From the NCBI GenBank assembly GCA_016793805.1, contig JAEUIZ010000042.1, positions 1-64,000 on the forward strand: a stretch of 64,000 nt of DNA, given 5' to 3'. Below the pieces are notes generated by a model. It saw nothing but the letters and a program-made list of their open reading frames with translations, was not told the DNA's origin and did no database searches. How positions within the stretch are numbered: position 1 is the stretch's first letter; each line of letters starts with the position of its first letter. Made by a program: the position numbers and the translations under genes. This DNA comes from Phycisphaerae bacterium. Lineage in GTDB: Bacteria > Planctomycetota > Phycisphaerae > Phycisphaerales > UBA1924. This document shows, piece after piece, positions 25,780 through 34,155 of this stretch.

Positions 25780-27105
25780 TCATGGGTTGTTGCATCCCAG
25801 GTTGTAGAGCGCGAGATAGCACTCGTAATCGTTGCTGTTCAGGACACCGTTCCCGTCGCAGTCCGCGCCGGGATCACCGGCATTGAACCGCTCGAGCCAG
25901 CAGGTCAAGTCCGCAGGCGTGATGACCGGTTGGCTGTAGGAGTTGTCGCAGTTGGCGTAGCACGTGCTGATGGCGACCCCGTGATTGTACGACGATGAGA
26001 ACGAGATGAACGAGCCCGGCGGCGTGTCCGATTGGTAGTCATCGTTCCTGCCCCAGCCGGTCAACGAGCCGTCGGTGCGTTGGATCACGCTATGAAAGTA
26101 CCCACCGCGGGCGTCGTTGACCTGGCTTGGGAAGGGAGACGGCGGGTGCTTCAGGCAACTGGTCGTGTTACACCCCGAGGGCGGTATCACGCACACCGAC
26201 GGGCAGCCCGTGATCGGAGTCGTGCTGCCTTCCCCCCACCCGTTCCGTCCCCACGCCGTCAAGCCTCCCGCGAAGCCGACGACGAGGCTGTGCGCGTGGC
26301 CCGCCGAGAACTTCCAAGCATCGCTCGCCACTCCAGCAGGAACGATCCACTGATTCCAGTTGTAGGAATTGGGGCAGCATGGGTCGAGGGGGTCCGGACG
26401 CGGACACGGAGGCAGCGGCCCCCACCCGAGCAGGCGATCTGGCACGTCATCGATCTTGAGCAGCAGAACATGATGACCTGCCGCGTCCAACATGGCGAAC
26501 TGCCCGTTGGGCCTGTTGTGGCCCGTCCCGAAGCAATAGTCTGAGCCCCACGCCTCGAGTTGAAGATTGTCAGCACGGATACCGACACAGAAGTTCTCGC
26601 CGGCGGCCACGTCGATGAAGAGCCGATCGGGATCGGGCATGGTTGTGGCGCCGTTGTACGAGTTGCCCCAGAGGTACAACGCGCCGTATTGGTTCATCGC
26701 CACGCTGTGGTCATAGCCCGCACGGACCTTGATCCAGCCGCCGCCGATTGGCATGCCTGACAGATGTCCATAGCTGTTTGGGTCTCCACCCCAGACGGCC
26801 ACGGTGCCATCGGTCCGAAGCCCGACGCTGTGCAACAGCCCCGTCGCGACCTGTTTGAAGTACCCCGTGGGCAAGCCGTCCTTGGCGCCCGCAGCGCCCC
26901 AATGCACCAGCGGCCCGAACTGCCGCTGCTGGCCCATCGCCGTGCCCGTTGCAAGGAGCATGACGCACAATCCCGGCGCGACACACCACAGCGAGATGCA
27001 CGGCACGCCGCCGCGCCACACGCTGCCGTGGGTGTCGCCGCCGCTACCTTGGTTTAGGTTCCGAGGACGCGACGCGGGGGGGGGGGGGGAGGGGAGGGGC
27101 GTCAT
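25780..27105 (-). CDS. Exported RCC1-like propeller protein with degenerate dockerin; start contains a G14/C14 run
   Basis: A 441-residue protein. An unusually long N-region with a run of prolines precedes a hydrophobic signal (APGLCVMLLATGTAMG at about 43-58). RCC1-like blades follow (GLLHSVGLRTDGTVAVWGGD, KVRAGYDHSVAMNQYGALYL) interrupted by longer loops. The C-terminus has two EF-hand-like repeats; the second, DCDGNGVLNSNDYECYLALY, looks like a classical dockerin loop. AAGGAG seven to twelve bases before the ATG at 27105 supports the start. Codons 6-10 are written by a homopolymer of 14 C, so a one-base slip would switch the protein off. Its stop overlaps the next gene's possible ATG. Confidence 0.8.
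   Translation of the reverse strand: MTPLPSPPPPASRPRNLNQGSGGDTHGSVWRGGVPCISLWCVAPGLCVMLLATGTAMGQQRQFGPLVHWGAAGAKDGLPTGYFKQVATGLLHSVGLRTDGTVAVWGGDPNSYGHLSGMPIGGGWIKVRAGYDHSVAMNQYGALYLWGNSYNGATTMPDPDRLFIDVAAGENFCVGIRADNLQLEAWGSDYCFGTGHNRPNGQFAMLDAAGHHVLLLKIDDVPDRLLGWGPLPPCPRPDPLDPCCPNSYNWNQWIVPAGVASDAWKFSAGHAHSLVVGFAGGLTAWGRNGWGEGSTTPITGCPSVCVIPPSGCNTTSCLKHPPSPFPSQVNDARGGYFHSVIQRTDGSLTGWGRNDDYQSDTPPGSFISFSSSYNHGVAISTCYANCDNSYSQPVITPADLTCWLERFNAGDPGADCDGNGVLNSNDYECYLALYNLGCNNP
27076..27089. repeat. G14 (C14 on coding strand) run inside codons 6-10 of a secreted-protein gene
   Basis: Fourteen consecutive G on the plus strand. On the coding (minus) strand it encodes SPPPP just after the start. 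At the present length the frame is open; plus or minus one base would frameshift after codon 10. Confidence 0.9.
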
Positions 27106-27212
27106 CGAGAGTCTCCTTCGGATTGTGCCGCCGGGCGCACCCTACCAGAAACTTGCAAGCGTGTCAAGACCAAGTTCTCGCTGCCGCCTCGCGGTTCATG
27201 GTGCTGCCCGTG

Positions 27213-29045
27213 TCAGTTCCTCCGCCGCCCCAACCACTTCTGGAGTTTCGCCGCCGTCCACGCGTTGACGCACGACGCCGGCGTCAGCCCTCCGCGCCGG
27301 CCCGTGAGCACGCCGAATCGAAGGTTGTCGAGGTCGCTCGGGTCGTGCGTGTCGCAGTTGATGGCGATAGAACATCCCGCGACGAGCGCCGCCCGCACGT
27401 GCACGTCGCGCAGGTCCAGGCGCATCCAGTTCGCGTTGATCTCGAACGCCACGCCGTGCGTCGCCGCGGCCTTGGCGATGGCCGCGATGTCGGGCTCGAG
27501 CCCCGCGCGCCGGTTGATGAGCCGCCCCGTCGGGTGGCCCAGGATGTCCACGTGCGGGTTCTCGATCGCGGCCAGCAGGCGCGCCGTCGCCGCCTTGGGC
27601 TCCTGCGAGAGCGCGGTGTGCGGCGAGGCGACGACGAGATCTAACTTCGCCAGGACCTTGTCGTCGTAATCCAGACGCCCGTCCGCGAGGATGTCCACCT
27701 CGCTCCCCGCGAGGATGCGGATGCCCTTGACCTTCGACCGTGCGGCGTGGACCGCCTCGACGTGCGCGAGCAGCCGATCGACCGACAGGCCGTTGGCCTG
27801 CACCGAACTCTTGGAGTGGTCGGTGACGGCAACCGTGTGGAACCCGCGCTCCTTCGCCCGCGTGGCGAGTTCCTCGATCGTCATCGCGCCGTCGGAGGCG
27901 ATGGTGTGCGCGTGCAACTCGGCCTTGATGTCCGCGACCTCGATCAGCCGCGGGGTCTGCGTCAGCGACAACTCGCCGCGGTCCTCGCGGAGTTCCGGGG
28001 GGATCCACGGCAGGCCGAGGGCGGCATAAACCTCTTCTTCGGTCGCCGCCGCCACCGCCCGCACCCCTCGCTGCTGCGGCGGGGTCTCGCCCTTGTCGTC
28101 GGGAAAGAGCCCGTACTCGTTGAGAGTCATGCCGCGCTTCAGCGCCCGCTCGCGCAGACGCACGTTGTGGTCCTTCGAGCCCGTGAAGTACATGAGCGCG
28201 GCACCCCAAGATTCCACCGGGACGACCTTCAGATCAACTTGGATCGTCGGCCCGTCGGTCTCGGGCGCCTCATCCCCGCCCTCGCCCTCGGCGCTCCACC
28301 GCCCCAGCCTCGGGTCAACCCGCATCCGCACCGAGGCCCGCGTCGGGCCCGCGACCAGCACCTGCCCGACCCCGGGGAGCGTGGTGAACGCTCGCACGAC
28401 CGGGTCCGGGGTCCGCGTGGCCACGAGCACGTCGATGTCCGCGACTGTCTCTCGCCCGCGTCGCAGCGACCCCGCGTACTCGATCCGATCCACACCGCCC
28501 GTGCCGCGCAGCGCTTCGACGACCCCCTCGGCCACCGGCACCGCCAGCCCCAGCGCCAGCCGCTTGCCCGCCTCGTCCGCCAGCGCCAGCGACGCCCTCA
28601 GTTTTTCGACGCTCTTGGCGCCCATCCGCGGCAGGTTCAGGATGGTCCCGTCGTCGATGATGCGCTTGAGTCCCGCCAGGTCGGTGACGCCGCCTTCTTT
28701 CCAGAGCGTCCCCGCGGTCTTTGGGCCCAAGCCCGGGATCGACATGAGGTGCAGCACCCCGGCGGGCACCTGGGCCGTGAGATCGTCCAACTCGCGCATC
28801 GCTCCCGTGCGCACGAACTCGACGATCTTCTCGGCGATCTTGGGCCCGACCCCCTCGATCTCCATGAGGCGCTTCTTCGCACCCTCGCCGGCCTCGGCGA
28901 CGAGCGCGCCAAGGTCAAACGGCAGCCCCTGCACCGCGCGCGCGGCCCGATCGTGCGCGATGGCCTTGAACCGATCCGCCCCCAGCACGTCCAGCAGCCG
29001 CGCGATCCGCTCGAACCGCTCCGCGATCGCACCGTTGACGCTCAT
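27213..29045 (-). CDS. polX: Family X DNA polymerase with PHP domain
   Basis: A 610-residue PolX. The order is helix-hairpin-helix N-domain (EIEGVGPKIAEKIVEFV, SIPGLGPKTAGTLW), the nucleotidyltransferase palm with AGSLRRGRETVADIDVLVA and a later acidic residue in TIQVDLKVVP, the thumb region with TGSKDHNVRLRERA, and a C-terminal PHP exonuclease domain from about residue 350 (AELHAHTIASDGAMTIEELA, VTDHSKSS, GSEVDIL, NCDTHDPSDLDNLR). It functions in base-excision or gap repair. The ATG at 29045 follows TACCAT by 6 nt; longer in-frame upstream sequence lies inside the GNAT gene and is rejected. Confidence 0.95.
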   Translation of the reverse strand: MSVNGAIAERFERIARLLDVLGADRFKAIAHDRAARAVQGLPFDLGALVAEAGEGAKKRLMEIEGVGPKIAEKIVEFVRTGAMRELDDLTAQVPAGVLHLMSIPGLGPKTAGTLWKEGGVTDLAGLKRIIDDGTILNLPRMGAKSVEKLRASLALADEAGKRLALGLAVPVAEGVVEALRGTGGVDRIEYAGSLRRGRETVADIDVLVATRTPDPVVRAFTTLPGVGQVLVAGPTRASVRMRVDPRLGRWSAEGEGGDEAPETDGPTIQVDLKVVPVESWGAALMYFTGSKDHNVRLRERALKRGMTLNEYGLFPDDKGETPPQQRGVRAVAAATEEEVYAALGLPWIPPELREDRGELSLTQTPRLIEVADIKAELHAHTIASDGAMTIEELATRAKERGFHTVAVTDHSKSSVQANGLSVDRLLAHVEAVHAARSKVKGIRILAGSEVDILADGRLDYDDKVLAKLDLVVASPHTALSQEPKAATARLLAAIENPHVDILGHPTGRLINRRAGLEPDIAAIAKAAATHGVAFEINANWMRLDLRDVHVRAALVAGCSIAINCDTHDPSDLDNLRFGVLTGRRGGLTPASCVNAWTAAKLQKWLGRRRN

Positions 29046-29051
29046 GCCGCG

Positions 29052-29057
29052 ATGGTA
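29052..29057 (-). promoter_or_regulatory. -10 box of polX, leaderless type
   Basis: TACCAT on the minus strand, 6 nt before the polX ATG at 29045, with no Shine-Dalgarno. Confidence 0.5.
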
Positions 29058-29125
29058 GTCGCCCCTCCTTTTTCCACGCGATCCGGGGCGCCGCGCGCGA
29101 AGGGGAGGGAGGGGGGGCCGGCGCG

Positions 29126-29791
29126 CTATGCCCCCAGCCGCGCTTCCAGGTTCCGCTTCACGCCCGCCCACTCTTCCGCGAGGATGCTGTAGACGACCCA
29201 GTCGCGGACCGCCGGCGCGGGCCGGACGTGCTCGTGTGGGGGCGGGAACGCGGGGACGATCCGGCTGGCGCGGAGCACGCCCTCGCGCACCGCGCCGAGT
29301 TTCGAGATGGCGGTCTGGCTGTGGAGGTTCGTGGCGTTGGTCGTGAGTTGCACGCGGATCGCCGTGGGCGAGAGCGTCTCGAACGCGTGCCGGAGCATCA
29401 TGTACTTCGCCTCGGGGTTGATGCGCGTCCCGTGGAGCGCTCGCGCGATCCACGTCCGGCCGATTTCCAGCCCCCGGTGCTCGGGCCTGATCTCCATGAA
29501 CGTGCTCCGCCCGATCGCCCGGCCCGCGCGCCACTCCTCCCCGTTCACCCGCAACGGTCGAGCGAGCACCATCGCCAGCGCCACCACGCCCGGCGTCGCC
29601 TTCACACGCTCCAACTCGCGCTCAAAGCCCCGCACCGACCACTCCGGCGGGTTCTGCATGCTGTGGCGGAAGAGTTCCGGGTCCGCCGACGCGAACAGGT
29701 CCGCCGCGTGGCGAGCCTCCAGCGGCTCGAGCCGGATCGTCGTCGTCCGCGGCGCGTCGTAGAGCACCACGGGCGTCACCCACTCCGGCAT
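29126..29791 (-). CDS. GNAT-family N-acetyltransferase (RimJ/RimL-like)
   Basis: A 221-residue acetyltransferase. TIRLEPLEARHAADLF is the RimL-type N-terminus. IGRSTFMEIRPEHRGLEIGR covers the strand before the acetyl-CoA loop, and HAFETLSPTAIRVQLTTNAT followed by SQTAISKLGAVREGVLR is the conserved C-terminal core of the family. The substrate is not predictable. A GGAG Shine-Dalgarno lies seven bases before the ATG at 29791. PolX is 80 nt downstream on the same strand but has its own -10 box. Confidence 0.88.
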   Translation of the reverse strand: MPEWVTPVVLYDAPRTTTIRLEPLEARHAADLFASADPELFRHSMQNPPEWSVRGFERELERVKATPGVVALAMVLARPLRVNGEEWRAGRAIGRSTFMEIRPEHRGLEIGRTWIARALHGTRINPEAKYMMLRHAFETLSPTAIRVQLTTNATNLHSQTAISKLGAVREGVLRASRIVPAFPPPHEHVRPAPAVRDWVVYSILAEEWAGVKRNLEARLGA

Positions 29792-29870
29792 GGTGCGTCT
29801 CCACCCCGCCCCGCATCCCGCGCGACACGGCCCCAGGGCCGCGCACGCCGCGAGCGATCGTTCATCGAAG

Positions 29871-29958
29871 CGGAGAGGGGGAGATTCGAACTCCCGAACG
29901 AGACAAGCCCGTTACTGGTTTTCGAGACCAGCCCATTCAACCACTCTGGCACCTCTCC
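29871..29958 (-). tRNA. tRNA-Ser(CGA)
   Basis: An 88-nt class II tRNA. The acceptor GGAGAGG (from 29958) pairs with CCTCTCC, the D-arm contains GAGTGGTTGAATGGG, and the anticodon stem CTGGT/ACCAG encloses CTCGAAA (anticodon CGA, reads UCG). A long variable arm and the T-loop TTCGAAT are present. CCA is not encoded. Confidence 0.95.
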
Positions 29959-30022
29959 GATGCTGCCGGCATTGCCCCGGCGAGAACCGATCCTTGCGCA
30001 CGCCGCGCCCCGAGTCCAGCCG

Positions 30023-30610
30023 TCAGCGCCGCGCCTGGGCCAGCGCCGCCCCGAGCGCCGCGAGGATCGCCTCGGGCTCGCTCATCCGCCCGGCCCCGAC
30101 GTGCCGGCACGCCTGCCAGCCCTCGCCCGGGCCCACGATCCGGAACCCGTCCTCGACCAGCGTCCGCAGGTTCCGCTGCGTGCTCGGCTGCGACCACATC
30201 ACGCTGTTCATCGACGGCGCCAGCAGCACCGGCGTCCTGGCCCGGTCCACCGCCGAGAGGATCAGCGTGACCACGTCGTCGGTTCGCCCGGTCGCGAGGC
30301 GCGCCATGCAGTCCATCGTGCACGGCGCGACCACCGCGGCGTCGATCGAACCCGCCAGCGAGATGTGCTGGGGGTCCTGCGACTCGACGTGCTGCCACGG
30401 ATCGGTGTAGACGGGCCGGGCCGAGAGGGACTGGAAGGTGAGCGGGGTCACGAAGCGAGTCGCCGAGGGCGTCATCGCCACGGTGACGCTCGCGCCGGCC
30501 TGGGCCAGCCGGCTGACGACCATCGCCGTCTTGTATGCCGCGATTCCGCCGGTCACGCCCACGAGGACGCGCCGATCGCGGAAGGGTGAATCGGCGGGCG
30601 CGGCGGTCAT
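30023..30610 (-). CDS. coaC: Phosphopantothenoylcysteine decarboxylase (stand-alone CoaC flavoprotein)
   Basis: A 195-residue HFCD flavoprotein that decarboxylates 4'-phosphopantothenoylcysteine in CoA synthesis. LVGVTGGIAAYKTAMVVSRL is the FMN-binding N-terminus, DAAVVAPCTMDCMARLATG the PASANT-like region, and LLAPSMNSVMWSQPSTQRNL the PxMNxxMW catalytic motif. The protein ends after this domain: the CoaB ligase half of the usual bifunctional CoaBC is absent and must be encoded elsewhere. It lies 49 nt downstream of rpoZ on the same strand, an arrangement common near coaBC. Confidence 0.9.
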   Translation of the reverse strand: MTAAPADSPFRDRRVLVGVTGGIAAYKTAMVVSRLAQAGASVTVAMTPSATRFVTPLTFQSLSARPVYTDPWQHVESQDPQHISLAGSIDAAVVAPCTMDCMARLATGRTDDVVTLILSAVDRARTPVLLAPSMNSVMWSQPSTQRNLRTLVEDGFRIVGPGEGWQACRHVGAGRMSEPEAILAALGAALAQARR

Positions 30611-30659
30611 GAAGCCACACCTGCCCCAGCCCCAGGCCGCGCGCGTCGCATCGGTTCGC

Positions 30660-30914
30660 CTAACTCAGGAATCCCGCCGGCTCGGCCGACTCCTCGCCCT
30701 CGGGCAGCGCGGGCGTGGCGGCGACCAACTCGAGCGTGATCTTGTCCTGCAGGATCTCCTCGATGACCAGTTCGAGGTCCGAGCGACCCTGCCGCTCGAC
30801 CATCGGCCGCGCACCCTCCATGAGTTGCACCAGCCGGCGCTGGATCAGCGCGCACAACTTGAACCGTCCGCCCATCTTCTCGACAATGGCGTCGCTCTTG
30901 AGCGCTTCGATCAT
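30660..30914 (-). CDS. rpoZ: RNA polymerase omega subunit
   Basis: An 84-residue protein. KSDAIVEKMGGRFKLCALIQ followed by RRLVQLMEGARPMVERQGR matches the omega fold pattern (GGRFKL..LI..R..EL..GA.P.V). The short acidic C-terminal tail is variable in the family. It stabilises the beta-prime subunit. Pairing with coaC on the same strand fits the widespread rpoZ-coaBC linkage and supports the call. Confidence 0.85.
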   Translation of the reverse strand: MIEALKSDAIVEKMGGRFKLCALIQRRLVQLMEGARPMVERQGRSDLELVIEEILQDKITLELVAATPALPEGEESAEPAGFLS

Positions 30915-31112
30915 CGTGGTCCCACCTATGGCACTGGCCCGCCGCGCCGACCCCGACGCGCCCGCTGGGCCGCTGCTATGCTAGGCCCGTCGGCACGTTC
31001 GGTCATGTCCCGTGCGGAATCCGCGCGTGGGCGCGAACCGCCCGGGCCGACTCAACGGACAGACTCGGGCCTCTGGGGCTGGCCCCCGCGCGCCCCCCCC
31101 TCCCGATCGCTC

Positions 31113-31727
31113 ATGACCACACGGGATTGGAAACTCGGACAACTCGTCGTCCACGCCGGCAAGCCCGAATGGGGCGTCGGTGAGATCCGCTCCGCCCAGG
31201 CCGCGGTCGAGGATGGCAAGTCCTGTCAGCGGCTGGTGGTCCGCTTCGAGCGTGCCGGCGTCAAGACGCTCTCGACGGCCTACGCCGACCTTCGGGCCCC
31301 GGACGACGCCATCCCCGCGCGGGATCAGTTCGCCAAGGCCCCGGCGTCGGCCGACTCTCCGTTCGCGGAACTCGAGAAGCCCGACCTCGCCGCGCTGATG
31401 AGCGCCCTCCCCGAGGCGGCTACCGACCCGTTCAAGCCCAAGGCCGCGCGGCTCGCCGCCACGCTCGCGTTGTATCGCTTCTCCAGCACCGGGGCGTCGC
31501 TCTTGGACTGGGCCGCGGCCCAGACCGGGCTCTCGGACCCGCTGACCCGGTTCAGCCGGCACGAACTCGAGCAACTCTTCGATCGCTTCCGCGTGAACCT
31601 CGACGGTCATCTTCGCCAACTGGCGTTCGAACTCCGCCGCGAGGACGCCCCGGCCCTGGCCCGCGCCCTCGCCGCCGCCGCGCCCCCGGCGCAACAGGCG
31701 TTGCGCCGCCTCGGCGTCGGTCGGTGA
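31113..31727 (+). CDS. DUF3553 domain protein
   Basis: A 204-residue cytoplasmic protein. The first 55 residues (WKLGQLVVHAGKPEWGVGEI, then RLVVRFERAGVKTL) match DUF3553, an SH3-like small beta domain also found at the ends of UvrD-type helicases. The remaining 150 residues are helical (ARLAATLALYRFSSTGASLL, RFSRHELEQLFDRFRVNLDG) with no known motif. The ATG at 31113 is where DUF3553 similarity begins. Upstream in-frame codons run antisense to rpoZ and are not conserved-looking. A nucleic-acid or protein-binding role is inferred only. Confidence 0.75.
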   Translation: MTTRDWKLGQLVVHAGKPEWGVGEIRSAQAAVEDGKSCQRLVVRFERAGVKTLSTAYADLRAPDDAIPARDQFAKAPASADSPFAELEKPDLAALMSALPEAATDPFKPKAARLAATLALYRFSSTGASLLDWAAAQTGLSDPLTRFSRHELEQLFDRFRVNLDGHLRQLAFELRREDAPALARALAAAAPPAQQALRRLGVGR

Positions 31728-31975
31728 CAAAACGCCACATCCCGCGCAGCCCCACCGCCTCTCGCCCGCGCTTCGCGGACCCCCGCGGAGCCCGGACCCC
31801 GCTGCGGCGTCGCTGCTCCTGACATTCTCGGTCCCTCGGGCTCTGGCACGCCGATTCGCCCGGTTCGGTGCGTCGCTTGTTGTTCCTCTGGATGCAGCGG
31901 GGACCGCTGAGCCCAACGCCTCGCGACGGGACAAGGAGACGACCCCGGCGCGGACAACTCGAGAGAGGACCGCCC

Positions 31976-32263
31976 ATGAACGAGAAGGAGTTCGACCAGA
32001 AACTCGGCGACCTGATGAGCCAGATCAGCCTCATGCCCGAGGCCGAGCGGGGCGACCTGCTCAAACTCGCCGAGGAGACCCGCGCCCGGCACGACCGGAT
32101 GCGCAAGACCATCGCCGACCTCCAGGAGTCCCTCGACTACCTGCGCCTGAGCGTGAAGTACCTCGTCTTTGATCTCGAGGCCACCCGCCGCGAGAACCAG
32201 TACCTCCGCAAACTCCTCGATCGGCAGGCCGGCAAGCAAGACAACGCGCCCGATCAGGACTGA
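31976..32263 (+). CDS. Small coiled-coil protein
   Basis: A 95-residue, highly charged helical protein. EFDQKLGDLMSQISLMPEAE followed by RGDLLKLAEETRARHDRMRK and QESLDYLRLSVKYLVFDLEA has heptad-like spacing throughout, suggesting a coiled coil. I recall similar short proteins as conserved hypotheticals in planctomycetes but cannot name a family. A GAGAGGA Shine-Dalgarno supports the ATG at 31976. The preceding 250 nt hold no gene that I can see. Confidence 0.7.
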   Translation: MNEKEFDQKLGDLMSQISLMPEAERGDLLKLAEETRARHDRMRKTIADLQESLDYLRLSVKYLVFDLEATRRENQYLRKLLDRQAGKQDNAPDQD

Positions 32264-32400
32264 CGCTCCTCGCTCGGAATCAGCACGGGCGTCCGGCCTG
32301 CGCGACGCAACACACACCGCGGGACCAAGGCCCGCACCTCGGCATCGTCTCCTTGGGGGCCGGCGCGATGAACAGTCGCGTCGGCTCTATTTGCGCCCGC

Positions 32401-32877
32401 TCAGACCCACACCTGCACAATCAGCGCCGGCTCCCTGATCTTCCCCGTCCAGTCGCCCACCGAGGTGGTGACGAACTTCACCTCGTACTGCGGGTGCGCG
32501 TCCAGCCACTCGTTGATCTGCTTGTCCAGGTTGTCCAGAGAGTCCCCGTTGAGTTTGCAGTGGAAACTCCGGACGTGGATCGCCCCCGTCCCGGTCGTGT
32601 TCGGCGTCCGCGTCCAACTATCCTCGTGACGCCCCAGCCCGGCGCCCAGTTTCTGGTCCAGCGCCCGAATCTTGCTCGGCGCCTCGACCGCGGGCGCCCC
32701 GGCCGTCGCGGGCGGCGGACCGAGCGGCGGCAACGGGGCCGCAGGCTTCGGTGGCACACTCGGCGCGGGTCCGATCGGCGTCTGCATCGACCCCGGGTTC
32801 AACTTCACAGGCGGAGACCCGATCCCCGGCTTCGGTCCCGAACCGCCCATGCCGTCTGGATTCGCCGTGAGCCTCAT
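32401..32877 (-). CDS. Conserved hypothetical protein with proline-rich N-terminus
   Basis: A 158-residue protein. Residues 1-70 are Pro/Ala/Gly-rich and probably disordered. Residues about 95-158 form a compact domain (IHVRSFHCKLNGDSLDNLDK, QINEWLDAHPQYEVKFVTTS, IREPALIVQVWV). That last segment matches a small domain I have seen in many planctomycete hypotheticals; function is unknown. No signal peptide is visible. It follows the next gene on the minus strand by 39 nt. Confidence 0.7.
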   Translation of the reverse strand: MRLTANPDGMGGSGPKPGIGSPPVKLNPGSMQTPIGPAPSVPPKPAAPLPPLGPPPATAGAPAVEAPSKIRALDQKLGAGLGRHEDSWTRTPNTTGTGAIHVRSFHCKLNGDSLDNLDKQINEWLDAHPQYEVKFVTTSVGDWTGKIREPALIVQVWV

Positions 32878-32916
32878 GCGTACCCCTTTCGAGAAGGCTC
32901 TCTGCCGCTGCCCAGT

Positions 32917-33282
32917 CTACCACGCCGCGAACTCGAACCACCACCGATCGTCCTCGATCCGTCGACCCTCGAATCGCCCCCTCACGGCTCCCAAACTACC
33001 CTCGATCACCACTCGCTCGAAGCCGTCGGCTGCGATCCGCATCTCACCGATTGCCACACGCTCGACACGTCCCCGGCCGCCGGAAACCTCGCCCTCGTAA
33101 TCGAGGTAGTCCCGCCGATGGTCCGGCATCGCCTCGGCCTCGAAACCGGGCCCAAGCGCACCGTCGATCCAGTCGCGCACACGAAAGGCCATCAGGGCAG
33201 CCCCGGGCGCACGCTCGACCAGCCAGTCGTAGTGCCACGACCCATCCGGTATTGTGTGCTTGAGCAACACCGCCCGACCCAT
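32917..33282 (-). CDS. Stand-alone LigD 3'-phosphoesterase-like domain protein
   Basis: A 121-residue protein. LLKHTIPDGSWHYDWLVERA resembles the LigD phosphoesterase N-terminal motif (H.....HYD..LE), followed by MPDHRRDYLDYEGEVSGGRG, which parallels the 'DHPLEY..FEG.IP.G.YG' segment. In LigD this domain trims 3' ends during non-homologous end joining. Here it stands alone and the catalytic set looks partly eroded, so activity is uncertain. The ATG at 33282 is chosen because TAGCAT lies 5 nt upstream; longer upstream frames run antisense to rpmI. Confidence 0.65.
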   Translation of the reverse strand: MGRAVLLKHTIPDGSWHYDWLVERAPGAALMAFRVRDWIDGALGPGFEAEAMPDHRRDYLDYEGEVSGGRGRVERVAIGEMRIAADGFERVVIEGSLGAVRGRFEGRRIEDDRWWFEFAAW

Positions 33283-33287
33283 GCCCG

Positions 33288-33293
33288 ATGCTA
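33288..33293 (-). promoter_or_regulatory. -10 box of the phosphoesterase-like gene, leaderless type
   Basis: TAGCAT on the minus strand, 5 nt before the ATG at 33282. It lies back to back with the rpmI promoter. Confidence 0.5.
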
Positions 33294-33303
33294 CCCGCCG
33301 GAG

Positions 33304-33332
33304 TTGCTCGGCACCCCTCAGGCGTCTACGCT
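33304..33332 (+). promoter_or_regulatory. Sigma-70-type promoter of rpmI-rplT
   Basis: TTGCTC (33304-33309), a 17-bp spacer and TACGCT (33327-33332). Transcription would start near 33339, leaving a leader of about 37 nt before rpmI. Confidence 0.6.
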
Positions 33333-33375
33333 TCCCGTCCCACCGGGCGGCAGGCCCGCGTCCGGAGTTCCAACC

Positions 33376-33666
33376 ATGCCCAAGAACAAGGCCCACAAGG
33401 GCCTCCTCAAGAGAATCCGCATCAGCAAGACCGGCAAGGTCCGCCACCGGTCCGCCAACCACAAGCACCTCCGCTCCGGCAAGGGCGGGAAGCGGCTCCG
33501 CCAACTCCGCAAGGACCCGTACATGGCGGACGCGGACGTGAAGCGGCTCGAGAAACTGCTGTTCCGCCGCCTCCGCGGGCGGACGCAGCCTCGGACCGCC
33601 CTCCGCAAGAGCCCCTCGCCGGCCGAGCGCCGCGCGGCGAAGGAAGCGGCCAAGAAGGGGAGTTGA
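33376..33666 (+). CDS. rpmI: Ribosomal protein bL35
   Basis: A 96-residue large-subunit protein. MPKNKAHKGLLKRIRISKTG followed by KVRHRSANHKHLRSGKGGKR is a clear bL35 with the conserved K.HKG..KR and SGK..KR motifs. It is about 30 residues longer than the usual 65, the extra being a basic C-terminal tail (SPSPAERRAAKEAAKKGS). rplT follows after 98 nt. The usual upstream infC is missing; a convergent, unrelated gene lies there instead. Confidence 0.93.
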   Translation: MPKNKAHKGLLKRIRISKTGKVRHRSANHKHLRSGKGGKRLRQLRKDPYMADADVKRLEKLLFRRLRGRTQPRTALRKSPSPAERRAAKEAAKKGS

Positions 33667-33764
33667 TCGTCTCGTCGCGCCGGCACTAGTCGGCGCTCGC
33701 ACCGCCCGTCGGGCCACAAGACGGCTTCGATGCCGCCCCGCCGAGCCCAGTTGGGAGTTTCGCC

Positions 33765-34142
33765 ATGCCACGCGTCCGCAAAGGCGCCGCCCGAGCCCAG
33801 TCCCGCAAGCGCACCCTCCGCGAGGCCCGCGGGTACTACGGGACGAATCACCTCCACAAGTACCGGGCCGAGAACGCGATCATCCGCGCCGGGTGCTACG
33901 CCTACCGCGACCGCCGCAATCGCAAGCGCGACATGCGGTCGCTCTGGATCATCCGCATCACGGCCGCCTGCCGCATGCGCGACACGCGCTACAGCCTCTT
34001 CATGAACGGGCTTCGCATGGCGGGCATCCTGCTGAATCGCAAGATGCTCAGCCAGGTCGCGATCGAGGATCCCAAGGCCTTCGACGCGCTGGTGGCGACC
34101 GCGATCAAGGCGTCGCGCGCCACGCCCGCCAAGGCCGCGTAA
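33765..34142 (+). CDS. rplT: Ribosomal protein bL20
   Basis: A 125-residue 50S assembly protein. MPRVRKGAARAQSRKRTLRE, then ARGYYGTNHLHKYRAENAII and RMAGILLNRKMLSQVAIEDP are the standard bL20 landmarks. Length is normal. GGAG lies 10-13 bases before the ATG at 33765. It is the second gene of the rpmI-rplT unit, and the next methyltransferase gene begins 13 nt after its stop. Confidence 0.97.
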   Translation: MPRVRKGAARAQSRKRTLREARGYYGTNHLHKYRAENAIIRAGCYAYRDRRNRKRDMRSLWIIRITAACRMRDTRYSLFMNGLRMAGILLNRKMLSQVAIEDPKAFDALVATAIKASRATPAKAA

Positions 34143-34155
34143 GGGGACAACCCGC

